Notes under the pieces: generated by a model | The model's input: only the letters and a program-made list of their open reading frames with translations | Database searches by the model: none | Told to the model about the DNA's origin: nothing | Position numbers and translations under genes: made by a program | Source: CAZBEL01 sp964628055 | GTDB lineage: Bacteria > Fidelibacterota > Marinisomatia > Marinisomatales > TCS56 | NCBI GenBank assembly: GCA_964628055.1 | Contig: CAZVNL010000053.1 | Location: 1-10,301 of the forward strand | Length of the DNA stretch: 10,301 bases | Direction of reading: 5' to 3' | In this document: positions 1-7,020 of the stretch, one piece after another | How positions within the stretch are numbered: the stretch's first letter is position 1 | How the letters are laid out: each line of letters begins with the position of its first letter

Positions 1-106
1 TGCCAATGTCCGCTTTCCGGGCGATGTCGGCGATTTTACCTTTTTCCAGGCCTTTTTGGGCGAAAACCTTGATGGCAGCCTGGATGATTTGCTGTTTCTT
101 ACTCAC
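1..106 (-). CDS. TetR/AcrR-family transcriptional regulator, N-terminal fragment (runs off left edge)
   Basis: The 35 codons present read MSKKQQIIQAAIKVFAQKGL followed by EKGKIADIARKADIG. This is the classic start of a TetR-type DNA-binding domain: helix 1 (QQIIQAAIKVFAQKG), then the first part of the helix-turn-helix (IADIARKADIG). The start is a GTG at 104-106; an in-frame TAA lies four codons upstream, so no earlier start is possible. There is no clear Shine-Dalgarno. Family members are usually dimeric repressors that release DNA on binding a small molecule, often controlling efflux or lipid genes. The ligand-binding C-terminal domain lies outside the window, so the ligand and target are unknown. 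A TetR-type palindrome sits between its promoter and its start, which argues for autoregulation. Family call is firm; specific function is not assignable. Confidence 0.9.
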   Translation of the reverse strand, partial: MSKKQQIIQAAIKVFAQKGLEKGKIADIARKADIG

Positions 107-133
107 TTGTGCGGTTTAATCAGGTTGTTTTAA

Positions 134-149
134 GACTGACCGGTCGGTC
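134..149 (-). promoter_or_regulatory. Probable TetR-type operator palindrome
   Basis: The 16 bases GACTGACCGGTCGGTC are palindromic at 14 of 16 positions (consensus GACYGACCGGTCRGTC), centred on ACCGGT. Palindromes rich in GACCGGTC are common as TetR-family operators. It lies immediately downstream of a candidate -10 box and 28 bases upstream of the GTG start of the tetR gene, where a bound repressor would block transcription. Direct observation is the palindrome and its position; binding by this regulator is inferred. Confidence 0.72.
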
Positions 150-153
150 GGAA

Positions 154-180
154 TTTATACAACCCTGTCCTAACCTCCAA
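154..180 (-). promoter_or_regulatory. Candidate promoter of the tetR gene
   Basis: On the minus strand, TTGGAG (175-180) and TATAAA (154-159) are separated by 15 bases, slightly short of the usual 16-18. The -10 box is good and is followed within a few bases by the TetR-type palindrome at 134-149, as expected for an autorepressed promoter. It lies in the 115-base gap between the beta-helix protein gene and tetR, implying that tetR can be transcribed independently of the genes upstream. No convincing rho-independent terminator was seen in this gap. Confidence 0.45.
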
Positions 181-221
181 GCCTCCATCTCTCAATCGGA
201 ATACCGCCTCAGCCCGGAGTT

Positions 222-1688
222 TTACCAATCGTCACCATAGGGACCGCCATAAATTCCCATATCGTTCCGGGAATCATCACTATCCTTGTACTCCACCCCC
301 GGATGGCCGGCGTCTATGCACGGTGAACCAGACTGTAAACGGAAATCACCATTCCCAGGATCAACAAACAGGGGCGGCTCTTTGATGTTTCCAAGTCCAC
401 TGGGAATACTAAAGCGTTCTATATCCGAGTAAGTCGCCATCTGGGAAAACAGTTTACTGGACCCCCCACCCAAATCGGACCAAATAATAGAATTAATTAA
501 TTCCACATGCCCCTCGGATTCTATGACCGGCCAATTGCCCCGGCCGCTATTGTTCCTGAAAAATACGGAATTTTCTACCACCACACTGGCCCCGGACGAC
601 ACCACAATACCACCCCCTCCGTAAGCGGCAGCGTTGCCCCAGAACAAGCAGTTCTGAAAAAAGGCCGTTCCCCACACCAGCACCCCGCCGCCTCGACCCA
701 GGGTCAGATTTTTACGAAAACGACAATTACGGGCAGTCAGCGTTCCATCGTATAAAAACAAACCGGCTCCATCGGTATAGTACAGACTCCCATTCTGGTA
801 CAACGTGGTGTTATACAAACTCACCTCACCGTCAATAAACAAGCCGCCACCGTTCCGACTGGACTTGTTATTCGCAATCCGACAATTCCGCAAAACTACT
901 GAGCCGGTGGCAAACACGCCCCCGCCCATGGCCTCCGGAAACGCCCAGGCCTTAGCGTCAGGGTCGTATATGGCCTTGTTGTTAGTGATGACGCAATCCA
1001 CAATCTGGACGGTCCCGTGGGCGTAAATCCCTCCCCCGTACAATGCTTTTCCGCCACGAATAGTGAAACCCTGCAAAGTCCCCCCTTCAATTTCCACCAC
1101 TGAGCCCACGTCTCCCGGCGACTTCAAGATGGTTTGCTCTGCCCCGGCGATCCCAATGACGGCCGCCTGCTTACCCAGAAACTGAAAATGATTGGTATAC
1201 TCGCCAGGGCCAACGTAGAGGGTGTCTCCATCATCAAGAAACTTGATAGTATAGCCCGGAGAAATCAGGGAATAATCTTCAGGAACCCGAAGTGCGCTCA
1301 CCGGCGGCACGGTAAAAGGCTCTGATAAGGCGTGCCGGAACTGGTTGTTCTGGTTCACAATCCGTACGCGATACTGAAAGGTAGCATCATCGTCCAAGGT
1401 ATCGATGTAAGATGTAGCCAGGGAATCCTCCAGGTGGGCCAGGGTGTCCCAATGTAAGCCCGTGTCGCTCACCGTGGTCCGTTCGATGATGAACTCCTTA
1501 AACTGGTCTACGGTAATCTCGGACCAATGGATAGTAATGGGAGTCGGTACGCGAATCACCCGCCCATCATAATCATGAGTCACAGTAAAGAGTTCGTCCT
1601 TATCGGTAGGTTTCGTATTAAAGGGCAGTTCACAGCTCATCCACAGCAATCCCCCAAAGAATAGTAACAGGAATCGGTCGGTGGTCAT
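222..1688 (-). CDS. Secreted right-handed beta-helix repeat protein, probable lipoprotein
   Basis: A 488-residue exported protein. Residues 1-19 form a hydrophobic leader ending LLWMSC, so Cys19 is a candidate lipidation site, although Trp at -3 makes the lipobox imperfect. Residues about 35-128 look like a fibronectin type III-like domain (ITIHWSEI, FQYRVRIVNQNN, LSEPFTV). At residues 152-190 comes the motif DDGDTLYVGPGEYTNHFQF, which typically opens a parallel beta-helix. Residues 195-405 carry the coils, with repeated GGG(I/V/L) turns and NC.F..N / NS.F..N ladders (residues 218, 255, 280, 332, 357). The C-terminus has the linker PPLFVDPGNGDFRLQSGSPC and a DMGIYGGP ending, frequent in this protein class. 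Such proteins are often polysaccharide-binding or -cleaving, or adhesive, but no catalytic residues are recognisable. The ATG overlaps the stop codon of the TonB-receptor gene (ATGA), so translation is likely coupled to it. No Por-type C-terminal sorting domain is visible. Confidence 0.87.
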   Translation of the reverse strand: MTTDRFLLLFFGGLLWMSCELPFNTKPTDKDELFTVTHDYDGRVIRVPTPITIHWSEITVDQFKEFIIERTTVSDTGLHWDTLAHLEDSLATSYIDTLDDDATFQYRVRIVNQNNQFRHALSEPFTVPPVSALRVPEDYSLISPGYTIKFLDDGDTLYVGPGEYTNHFQFLGKQAAVIGIAGAEQTILKSPGDVGSVVEIEGGTLQGFTIRGGKALYGGGIYAHGTVQIVDCVITNNKAIYDPDAKAWAFPEAMGGGVFATGSVVLRNCRIANNKSSRNGGGLFIDGEVSLYNTTLYQNGSLYYTDGAGLFLYDGTLTARNCRFRKNLTLGRGGGVLVWGTAFFQNCLFWGNAAAYGGGGIVVSSGASVVVENSVFFRNNSGRGNWPVIESEGHVELINSIIWSDLGGGSSKLFSQMATYSDIERFSIPSGLGNIKEPPLFVDPGNGDFRLQSGSPCIDAGHPGVEYKDSDDSRNDMGIYGGPYGDDW

Positions 1689-3889
1689 AACTCCACCTTC
1701 AGGTTAACAATCTCCCGGTACTTCTCAAAATAATTAAATCCCCGTCGCAAGCTCTCTTCCCAAGTCAAGTTTTCTTCCTCCCGGGAAAGGAGATTCCGCA
1801 GGGTATAGGCCAGGGTCCACTGCAGGCCCAACCAGCGTTTCCGCAGAGTGAGATTCAGGTTGGCGTTTTCCCGTTTTTTCCGCACCCCTTCACCAATCCC
1901 CGAAATGTAGTAATAGTACTCTCCCTCACTAATGTGATCATAACTGATCACCAGCCACTCCCAGTTGAGCTCCCCGGTTATCACGTAACGATTCCTGGGC
2001 TTGTTGGGAAAAACAACCATGTCACTGATTTGCAGCCAGGTGGCGTTGGTGGTTAGAATTACATGGGAATCGAGGAACTTAAGCCGAAGGGTTGCCTCCT
2101 GGCCACGAATATCCGCCAAGGAAACGTTGTAGGGAATGGGGGGCAGATCATCCACCAGGAGGTAGGCAATTTTATTGGTATATTCATTGATAAACAGATC
2201 CAGGGCAAGGTAGACCTCATTAATGGGCAGGGTGGTGGGCGGATTAGTCAAAGTCACCTCGCCATTGATTTCCGTCGTAGTGAGATACTCCCGGGTCAAC
2301 ACCGAATCGGCCAGGCTATCCACCCCTAAATGAGTAAAGTGGAACTCGTCGCTCAGGGTGGGCAGGCGGGTATTGCGCCCCTGATTGGCGAAAAAAACGT
2401 AACGAAGGTCTCCCTTTTTACCATCTATGTAAACCCCCAATCGCTTGCTGAAAATTGTGAGTTCTTGCTCACGTCGAGGCAGAATAAGAAACAGGGAATC
2501 TGCGGTGGAAGCCCAGGGGTACAGCTGCTCTTCATCCTGGAAGGTGCTGATGCGATTAAGTCGTAACCCCAGTTCCCAGTTGAGGTGCTCAATATTGGGA
2601 TGCTGGTCTTCGGATACCCAGCGGACCACTGCCACGCCTGAGCGGGTATCCCGTTCCAGGTCGATCGCTTGTTTTTTAACAACATTGCCAACAACATCCA
2701 GGTACGAACGGTCTCCTTTGAAATAATCCTTTTCTGATTCCAACTGAAAGGTGGTCTCCAAGGCACCCCAGTTGAACCCTTTGGCGACCTGCACCAACCG
2801 CGTTCCGTCTTCCAGATCTTCGTTAAGACTGGTGAAAAAGTCTTGTTTCATATACCATTGCCTGAGGCCCAGGGAAAAATCCCACTGTCTGGTTTTCCAC
2901 AGGGGACCTTTATAGCCCAGGCTTAAAAGGGTCATACCATCGGCCGTGGAGACACCGCCGGAAGGGTAGGTGAGCGTCTTTGCGAACCGGTACCAGCGGG
3001 CGTCGGCCCGGCCGGAAAACAGGTTTGCCCCACCAAACAGGTTCTCGAACAAGGTTGTGGTAACCGTTCGACCTGCATAGGCCCGGGTCTTACCGGTGTA
3101 GCGTCCCCCCAATCCTACGGGTCCCAAAACGCCTGTGGCCCCGAAGGAGATATCCATGTCATCGTAGAAACTGAGACCTTCGCCCTGGGTATAATAGGCG
3201 CTGTTTTTCACCGCCTTGCGGGATTTTAAATTCACCACGCCACCAATGCCCCCCGTGCCAAACAGGGTGGCGGCACCGCCCTTGATTACCTGTATCTGGT
3301 CGATGGCATTCAAGTCTACATAGGACAGATCGGCAACACCCGTGTTGGCATCGTTCAACCGGATTCCATCAAGAAAAATCGCCACGTCAGTGGCGTTGGA
3401 TCCCCGGATGCTGACGGTTTGCCTGCCAGTGGAGGTGAGGTTCAAATCCACACTGCTCAACCGTCTAAGGGCGCTACCCACGTCCCGGGCTCCTTCCAAC
3501 GTAATGTCCTCCGCCTCAAGCCGCTCAATGGAAGCCGCCACATCCCGCTCCGTCTGGCTCCTGATTCCTAACACTTCCACCTCGGGAATCTTTAAAACGG
3601 CCGGGACCAAATAAACGAAAACGGTATCCTGGGTGACCTTTACCTTCTGGGGCTTGTATCCGATATGGGTAATGTGGAGTTCAACCGGTAGAGGTCGATC
3701 AACCTGTAATTGAAAAATCCCCCGGTCATCGGTCACGGCCCCCTCTTTCGCCCCCACAACTTCTACGTTAACGCCCAATAAGGGCTGGTTGGTTGGCTCA
3801 TCCCGCACGACCCCATGGATGGTCACACCAAAAAGGAATTGCCAACCTAAAAACAACAGCCAGAGTAATAGGATCCTACCATTCCGCAT
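1685..3889 (-). CDS. TonB-dependent outer-membrane receptor with carboxypeptidase-regulatory-like domain
   Basis: A 734-residue outer-membrane transporter that takes up a ligand using TonB/ExbBD energy. Residues 1-21 are a signal peptide (basic MRNGR, then LLLWLLFLGWQFLFG). Residues 22-97 are a CarboxypepD_reg-like beta-sandwich (GVVRDEPTNQPLLGVNVEV, TDDRGIFQL, HIGYKPQKV). IPEVEVLG (101-108) lies where the TonB box sits in this architecture. The plug spans about 112-225, with VSIRGSNATDVAIFLDGIRL, IDQIQVIKGGAATLFGTGGI and GGVVNLKS. The remainder, rich in alternating aromatic strands, is the 22-strand barrel. The protein ends in ...NLKVEL, not the usual terminal aromatic residue. Length is normal for siderophore- or vitamin-type receptors and shorter than SusC. 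The ATG has a modest AAGGGA ribosome-binding site; the gap to the preceding gene is 66 bases. The substrate cannot be predicted from sequence; no SusD partner is present. Confidence 0.95.
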   Translation of the reverse strand: MRNGRILLLWLLFLGWQFLFGVTIHGVVRDEPTNQPLLGVNVEVVGAKEGAVTDDRGIFQLQVDRPLPVELHITHIGYKPQKVKVTQDTVFVYLVPAVLKIPEVEVLGIRSQTERDVAASIERLEAEDITLEGARDVGSALRRLSSVDLNLTSTGRQTVSIRGSNATDVAIFLDGIRLNDANTGVADLSYVDLNAIDQIQVIKGGAATLFGTGGIGGVVNLKSRKAVKNSAYYTQGEGLSFYDDMDISFGATGVLGPVGLGGRYTGKTRAYAGRTVTTTLFENLFGGANLFSGRADARWYRFAKTLTYPSGGVSTADGMTLLSLGYKGPLWKTRQWDFSLGLRQWYMKQDFFTSLNEDLEDGTRLVQVAKGFNWGALETTFQLESEKDYFKGDRSYLDVVGNVVKKQAIDLERDTRSGVAVVRWVSEDQHPNIEHLNWELGLRLNRISTFQDEEQLYPWASTADSLFLILPRREQELTIFSKRLGVYIDGKKGDLRYVFFANQGRNTRLPTLSDEFHFTHLGVDSLADSVLTREYLTTTEINGEVTLTNPPTTLPINEVYLALDLFINEYTNKIAYLLVDDLPPIPYNVSLADIRGQEATLRLKFLDSHVILTTNATWLQISDMVVFPNKPRNRYVITGELNWEWLVISYDHISEGEYYYYISGIGEGVRKKRENANLNLTLRKRWLGLQWTLAYTLRNLLSREEENLTWEESLRRGFNYFEKYREIVNLKVEL

Positions 3890-3955
3890 TCAGGCTATCC
3901 CTTAAAGACAACATTAGAACCTGAAAATTATTCGGAAGGGAAAAAGGACACGGAC

Positions 3956-4765
3956 TCACCAAGACCATATCACATCTAAGAGAGGAAACAGAAGGGCCTG
4001 GACACGGCTTTGGTTGGGGTAACCGTCTGGGTATTTGGCTACCACCAGTTTATAACCAAATAAAAGTTTAACCCGCTGGCCTTTAGACCGTAGGAGCAGG
4101 CCCTTATGTTCCAGGGCCAGGTTTCCCGGAAGGCCGGGAAGGACGAACAAATCCCCGTCTAACAACACATCCCAATAAGGGGTTAAACTGCGGAGCAAGT
4201 CCACCCCTAAACGGAAACCCACTTTGCTGTAAAGAACTCCCAGGCGATGGTAGATGAGGGGTAGATCGATAGAAGTGCGGTCATCCAACTCCCGCGACCC
4301 CAAAGGGAAACTCAGGCCCACTTTGGTCGTGAGCAGAAACCGGGAAACGTCGTGAAGGGTAAGGAGTAGTTCACCACTAGCTAAGAGCATTGTCGGTATG
4401 TCAAATTCCGGGGAGATGAGGGCAAATTTGTCGGGGTCGCCTAACCCCATTCCCAGTGGGCTCTGCAATTTTCGCATCAAGGGAGTCGGGTAGGATATGG
4501 TAAACCGCGTGGCCCGTCCCCAGCCGTGCCACTCCCCCCACGCTACCTTTACCATGGCGGTGGGGATCAGTAAAGTAATCAGTTTGTAAGTGCTTATTTC
4601 TACGTTAGGGGTAAGACCGTAGCGTACCGGCTGAAACAGTCCAAGTTCTCCTTGTCCCACCGGTAAGGTGTAGGCGGTGCCGGCGGACCAGGAGGTTTGT
4701 TCGCCCGGCCCCACGGCGACCAAGAGTAATCCCAGAATAAAACCGCGGTTCCAGGGAAGTTTCAT
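3956..4765 (-). CDS. Unrecognised secreted protein, probable outer-membrane beta-barrel
   Basis: A 269-residue protein whose family I do not recognise. The start chosen is the ATG at 4763-4765: it gives a proper signal peptide (MKLPWNRGFILGLLLVAVG, then SWSA/GT as the probable cleavage site), and it overlaps the stop codon of the EEP gene by four bases (ATGA). A longer frame extends upstream but is inside the EEP gene and lacks a signal. The mature protein opens with GTAYTLPVGQGELGLFQPVR followed by YGLTPNVEIST, a phrase typical of small barrel proteins whose strands alternate polar and hydrophobic residues. Later segments (GELLLTLHDVSRFLLTTKVG, KVGFRLGVDLL, DVLLDGDLFVLPG, RVKLLFGYKLVVAKY) have the same pattern, and the chain ends in the aromatic DVIWSW, as barrel proteins often do. 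A channel or surface partner of the neighbouring TonB receptor is possible but inferred only from context. Confidence 0.72.
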   Translation of the reverse strand: MKLPWNRGFILGLLLVAVGPGEQTSWSAGTAYTLPVGQGELGLFQPVRYGLTPNVEISTYKLITLLIPTAMVKVAWGEWHGWGRATRFTISYPTPLMRKLQSPLGMGLGDPDKFALISPEFDIPTMLLASGELLLTLHDVSRFLLTTKVGLSFPLGSRELDDRTSIDLPLIYHRLGVLYSKVGFRLGVDLLRSLTPYWDVLLDGDLFVLPGLPGNLALEHKGLLLRSKGQRVKLLFGYKLVVAKYPDGYPNQSRVQALLFPLLDVIWSW

Positions 4766-5883
4766 GGAAGCACCCAGCGGGCGCTCACGGGCGCGTGATC
4801 GGACAGGGGCATAGCTCCCTGATGAGTGGTCACAGAGCCGGGAACCCAGCTCCAATCTCGGTTAGTCCACAAATAATCCAGCTTCCGATCCCAAAAGTGT
4901 TCTCCGCTGGTGCTGTGGGTGAAATAATCCTGCTGGTTGCCGGTGTACGTGGCCAGGTCGATGTCCGGGGTGAAGGCATCGTAAAGGGGTTGCAGCCAGG
5001 TAATTTCCGGAGTAAAGTAACTTCCTTCACGATGTTGGGGATCATCACCCAGGGCATGATAGGACTCGCCACAACCGTCTTCTATACAGTAATCTGTGCT
5101 ATCAGACGTCGGAGGAATAGCATTCAAGTCGCCCCCGGCCAGGAAATAACCTCCTTCAGATTGGATCTCTGCTAATACCTCTTTGAACTGTACAATATGT
5201 TTCTGCTTGGTGTCATCGGTGGCGAAAGCCGTCGCGTGGACATTGACTACATAAATGGGGGTAGTTTCTGTTGCTGTACCTGTACCGGGGGGTAGGTCCA
5301 GCTCAGCCTTCAGAATATTACGACGCAGGTAAAAATAACGTGTGAGATTGTCCTGGTCCCCGCGGAGAGGAAGCTGAATTCGTTGGGCCTCCCCCAAGGG
5401 CCACTTGGAAAGGATAGCGTTTCCGGTGTTGATTCTCCCCAGCCCGTCGGCCAAGATCACCTGCGCCTGCCACATGGAAGCAAACACACCGTAATTAAGC
5501 GCCGTGTGATCCAACAGCCATTGCACTTCATCAATATACGCCGTTCGCTTTGATTCAACATCGACCTCCTGTATGAGGAGCACATCGGGGTCAACTTCGC
5601 CAATCTTCAGGGCGATCGCCTCTAAGTTCTGGATTACCTCCAACTCGGGGAGAATAACCCGATCCCCACAGGAATCTCCGTACCACTTGCTCCTGGCGGC
5701 CCCGAACCGAATATTCCAGGTCATTATAACCAGAGTGTCAACACCGGGCGCAGTGGTGATCGTAGAGGCCGTGTACTTTATCGCTGGTTCCCGTCCTAAA
5801 AACTGGGTTACCAGAGGATCACACCCGGAGAACAACACATAAACATTCAACCACAGAAACGTTCGGCTGAAGGCGGCTTTCAT
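4762..5883 (-). CDS. Exported endonuclease/exonuclease/phosphatase (EEP, DNase I-like) family enzyme, probable lipoprotein
   Basis: A 373-residue member of the EEP superfamily of metal-dependent phosphoesterases (DNase I, sphingomyelinase, inositol-phosphatase fold). Signature residues appear in order: Asn57 in MTWNIRFG, the metal ligand Glu106 in LLIQEVD, His216 in VVNVHATA, Asp252 and Asn254 in AGGDLNAIP, Asp336 in KLDYLW, and the Asp362-His363 catalytic pair in LSDHAPV. All core residues are present, so it should be active. The N-terminus, MKAAFSRTFLWLNVYVLFSG, precedes Cys21 and forms a lipobox-like LFSGC, suggesting an anchored protein acting outside the cytoplasm. The ATG at 5881-5883 was preferred over a TTG seven codons upstream because it starts the signal directly; neither has a good ribosome-binding site. 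The stop overlaps the next gene (ATGA). Nuclease, phosphodiesterase or phospholipase activity cannot be distinguished from the motifs. Confidence 0.9.
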   Translation of the reverse strand: MKAAFSRTFLWLNVYVLFSGCDPLVTQFLGREPAIKYTASTITTAPGVDTLVIMTWNIRFGAARSKWYGDSCGDRVILPELEVIQNLEAIALKIGEVDPDVLLIQEVDVESKRTAYIDEVQWLLDHTALNYGVFASMWQAQVILADGLGRINTGNAILSKWPLGEAQRIQLPLRGDQDNLTRYFYLRRNILKAELDLPPGTGTATETTPIYVVNVHATAFATDDTKQKHIVQFKEVLAEIQSEGGYFLAGGDLNAIPPTSDSTDYCIEDGCGESYHALGDDPQHREGSYFTPEITWLQPLYDAFTPDIDLATYTGNQQDYFTHSTSGEHFWDRKLDYLWTNRDWSWVPGSVTTHQGAMPLSDHAPVSARWVLP

Positions 5884-6034
5884 GGGGGTTGGTAATGTCA
5901 GCAAAATACTTGCGCCAAGTTAATCTCCAGGACTACCGCAACACAAGGTATTCTCTGGTTCGGCCATGAGGGATACATGCCACCCGCTACAAAGAAACCC
6001 GCAATTCCGGTTCCTTGACGGCTGGGACGAAAAA
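5884..6034 (-). other. 151-base gap between DUF1028 and EEP genes
   Basis: No gene is supported here. The minus strand shows no convincing terminator hairpin with a T tract after the DUF1028 stop, and no good promoter; the best candidate (TTGGCG, 17 bases, TTACCA) ends too close to the EEP start to be persuasive. Whether the DUF1028 gene and the EEP gene share a transcript cannot be decided from the sequence. Confidence 0.4.
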
Positions 6035-7009
6035 TTACTGCTCCATAATCCGCGTCATGAGGTCGGGATCCTCGGGAAGTAACCCCACCGGCGCCAACCG
6101 TGGGGTTAACAGGCGCAATTTGGGCTCCCGGGTAAAAACGGAGTGGAAAAGAGGTAGGGCTTCTTCCAGGCGTCCCACGCCTGCCAGGGTCACCGCGGAC
6201 CAATAAGGAAGTTCGGCATTTTCGGGATACAGCGCGGCGGCTTGCCGATAAGCTTGCAAAGCCTTATCAATTTCCCCTTTTTCAACATGCACATCTCCCT
6301 GGTTGGCATATTCGTAGGCCCGGTGAATTCGGATCAAGCGTTTCAACTCCGTGAGGGGCTCGGGGTTATCCTCCACCCGGAGGTCCAATTTTACATCCTT
6401 CCACGGAATTCCTGTGGGCTGGCCGGAGACGATGAGCATGGCGGCCGACTGGCGTCCCCGGATATCCCCGCCTTCCTTTTCAGCGGCTTCCAGGGCAGCC
6501 ATGAGACGATCTGCAAGATCACCTTCGGCCTTTTCAAAAGCCGTAGCCATGGCTTGGGGAACAGTTGCCCTTTCCATAAGATTGGCCTGGGTTGAAAAAT
6601 GCCGACCGATGACATGCCCCGCATATTGAATACACCGTTTCCCGGTGTGAACGGCCACCTGTCCCCGGGCATCAACCATGGCCACCTGTCGCACCGCGCG
6701 GGCGCTGTCTTCAGCCAAGAGAGTAGCCAGCACCTCTTGGGCCGTTTTCCCCCTTGCCATCAAGGCCAAACCCTCCGGGCCATAATCCACTTTGACAAAC
6801 GACTGGGTGGCTACCGCTCCCACACCAGCCTGGGCCCAGGGCACCACCAAACCTACCGAGAACCAATGACTCTGAACGGCCACCCCTAACTCTCCTGTAA
6901 CCGTATCCAGAGCGACAATTGAATAGGTTGCCACGGGGCGGCCTCCGGGCAGACCTCCCATTACTCCCGTTACCAACCCTAACAAAAAGTATATTCGCAC
7001 TGCTTTCAT
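6035..7009 (-). CDS. Exported DUF1028-domain protein with C-terminal TPR repeats
   Basis: A 324-residue protein. Residues 1-27 form a signal peptide (KAVRIYFLLGLVTGVMGGLP). Residues 28-215 are a DUF1028 domain: TYSIVALDTVTGELGVAVQS, SHWFSVGLVVPWAQAGVGAV, YGPEGL, RQVAMVDARGQVAVHTGKRC, AGHVIG, QANLM, GGDIRGRQSAAMLIV. The family is, to my knowledge, grouped with Ntn-hydrolase folds, and if cleavage follows Ala27 the mature chain would begin with Thr28, a possible N-terminal nucleophile; this is inference, and no substrate is established. Residues about 225-300 contain two TPR-like helix pairs (HRAYEYANQGDVHVEKGEID, AELPYWSAVTLAGVGRLEEA), where many family members instead have a peptidoglycan-binding tail. 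The start is secure: a perfect AGGAGG lies 5 bases upstream of ATG. It leads the leftward block; a 151-base gap separates it from the EEP gene. Confidence 0.92.
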   Translation of the reverse strand: MKAVRIYFLLGLVTGVMGGLPGGRPVATYSIVALDTVTGELGVAVQSHWFSVGLVVPWAQAGVGAVATQSFVKVDYGPEGLALMARGKTAQEVLATLLAEDSARAVRQVAMVDARGQVAVHTGKRCIQYAGHVIGRHFSTQANLMERATVPQAMATAFEKAEGDLADRLMAALEAAEKEGGDIRGRQSAAMLIVSGQPTGIPWKDVKLDLRVEDNPEPLTELKRLIRIHRAYEYANQGDVHVEKGEIDKALQAYRQAAALYPENAELPYWSAVTLAGVGRLEEALPLFHSVFTREPKLRLLTPRLAPVGLLPEDPDLMTRIMEQ

Positions 7010-7014
7010 GATAC

Positions 7015-7020
7015 CCTCCT
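7015..7020 (-). promoter_or_regulatory. Consensus Shine-Dalgarno of the DUF1028 gene
   Basis: A complete AGGAGG lies on the minus strand, 5 bases upstream of the ATG at 7007-7009. It is the strongest ribosome-binding site in the window and fixes that start codon. Confidence 0.88.

Noticed and set aside
4795..5175. Plus-strand open frame of 126 codons.
   Set aside because: It is antisense to the EEP gene, whose catalytic motifs are all intact in this stretch; the translation resembles no protein.
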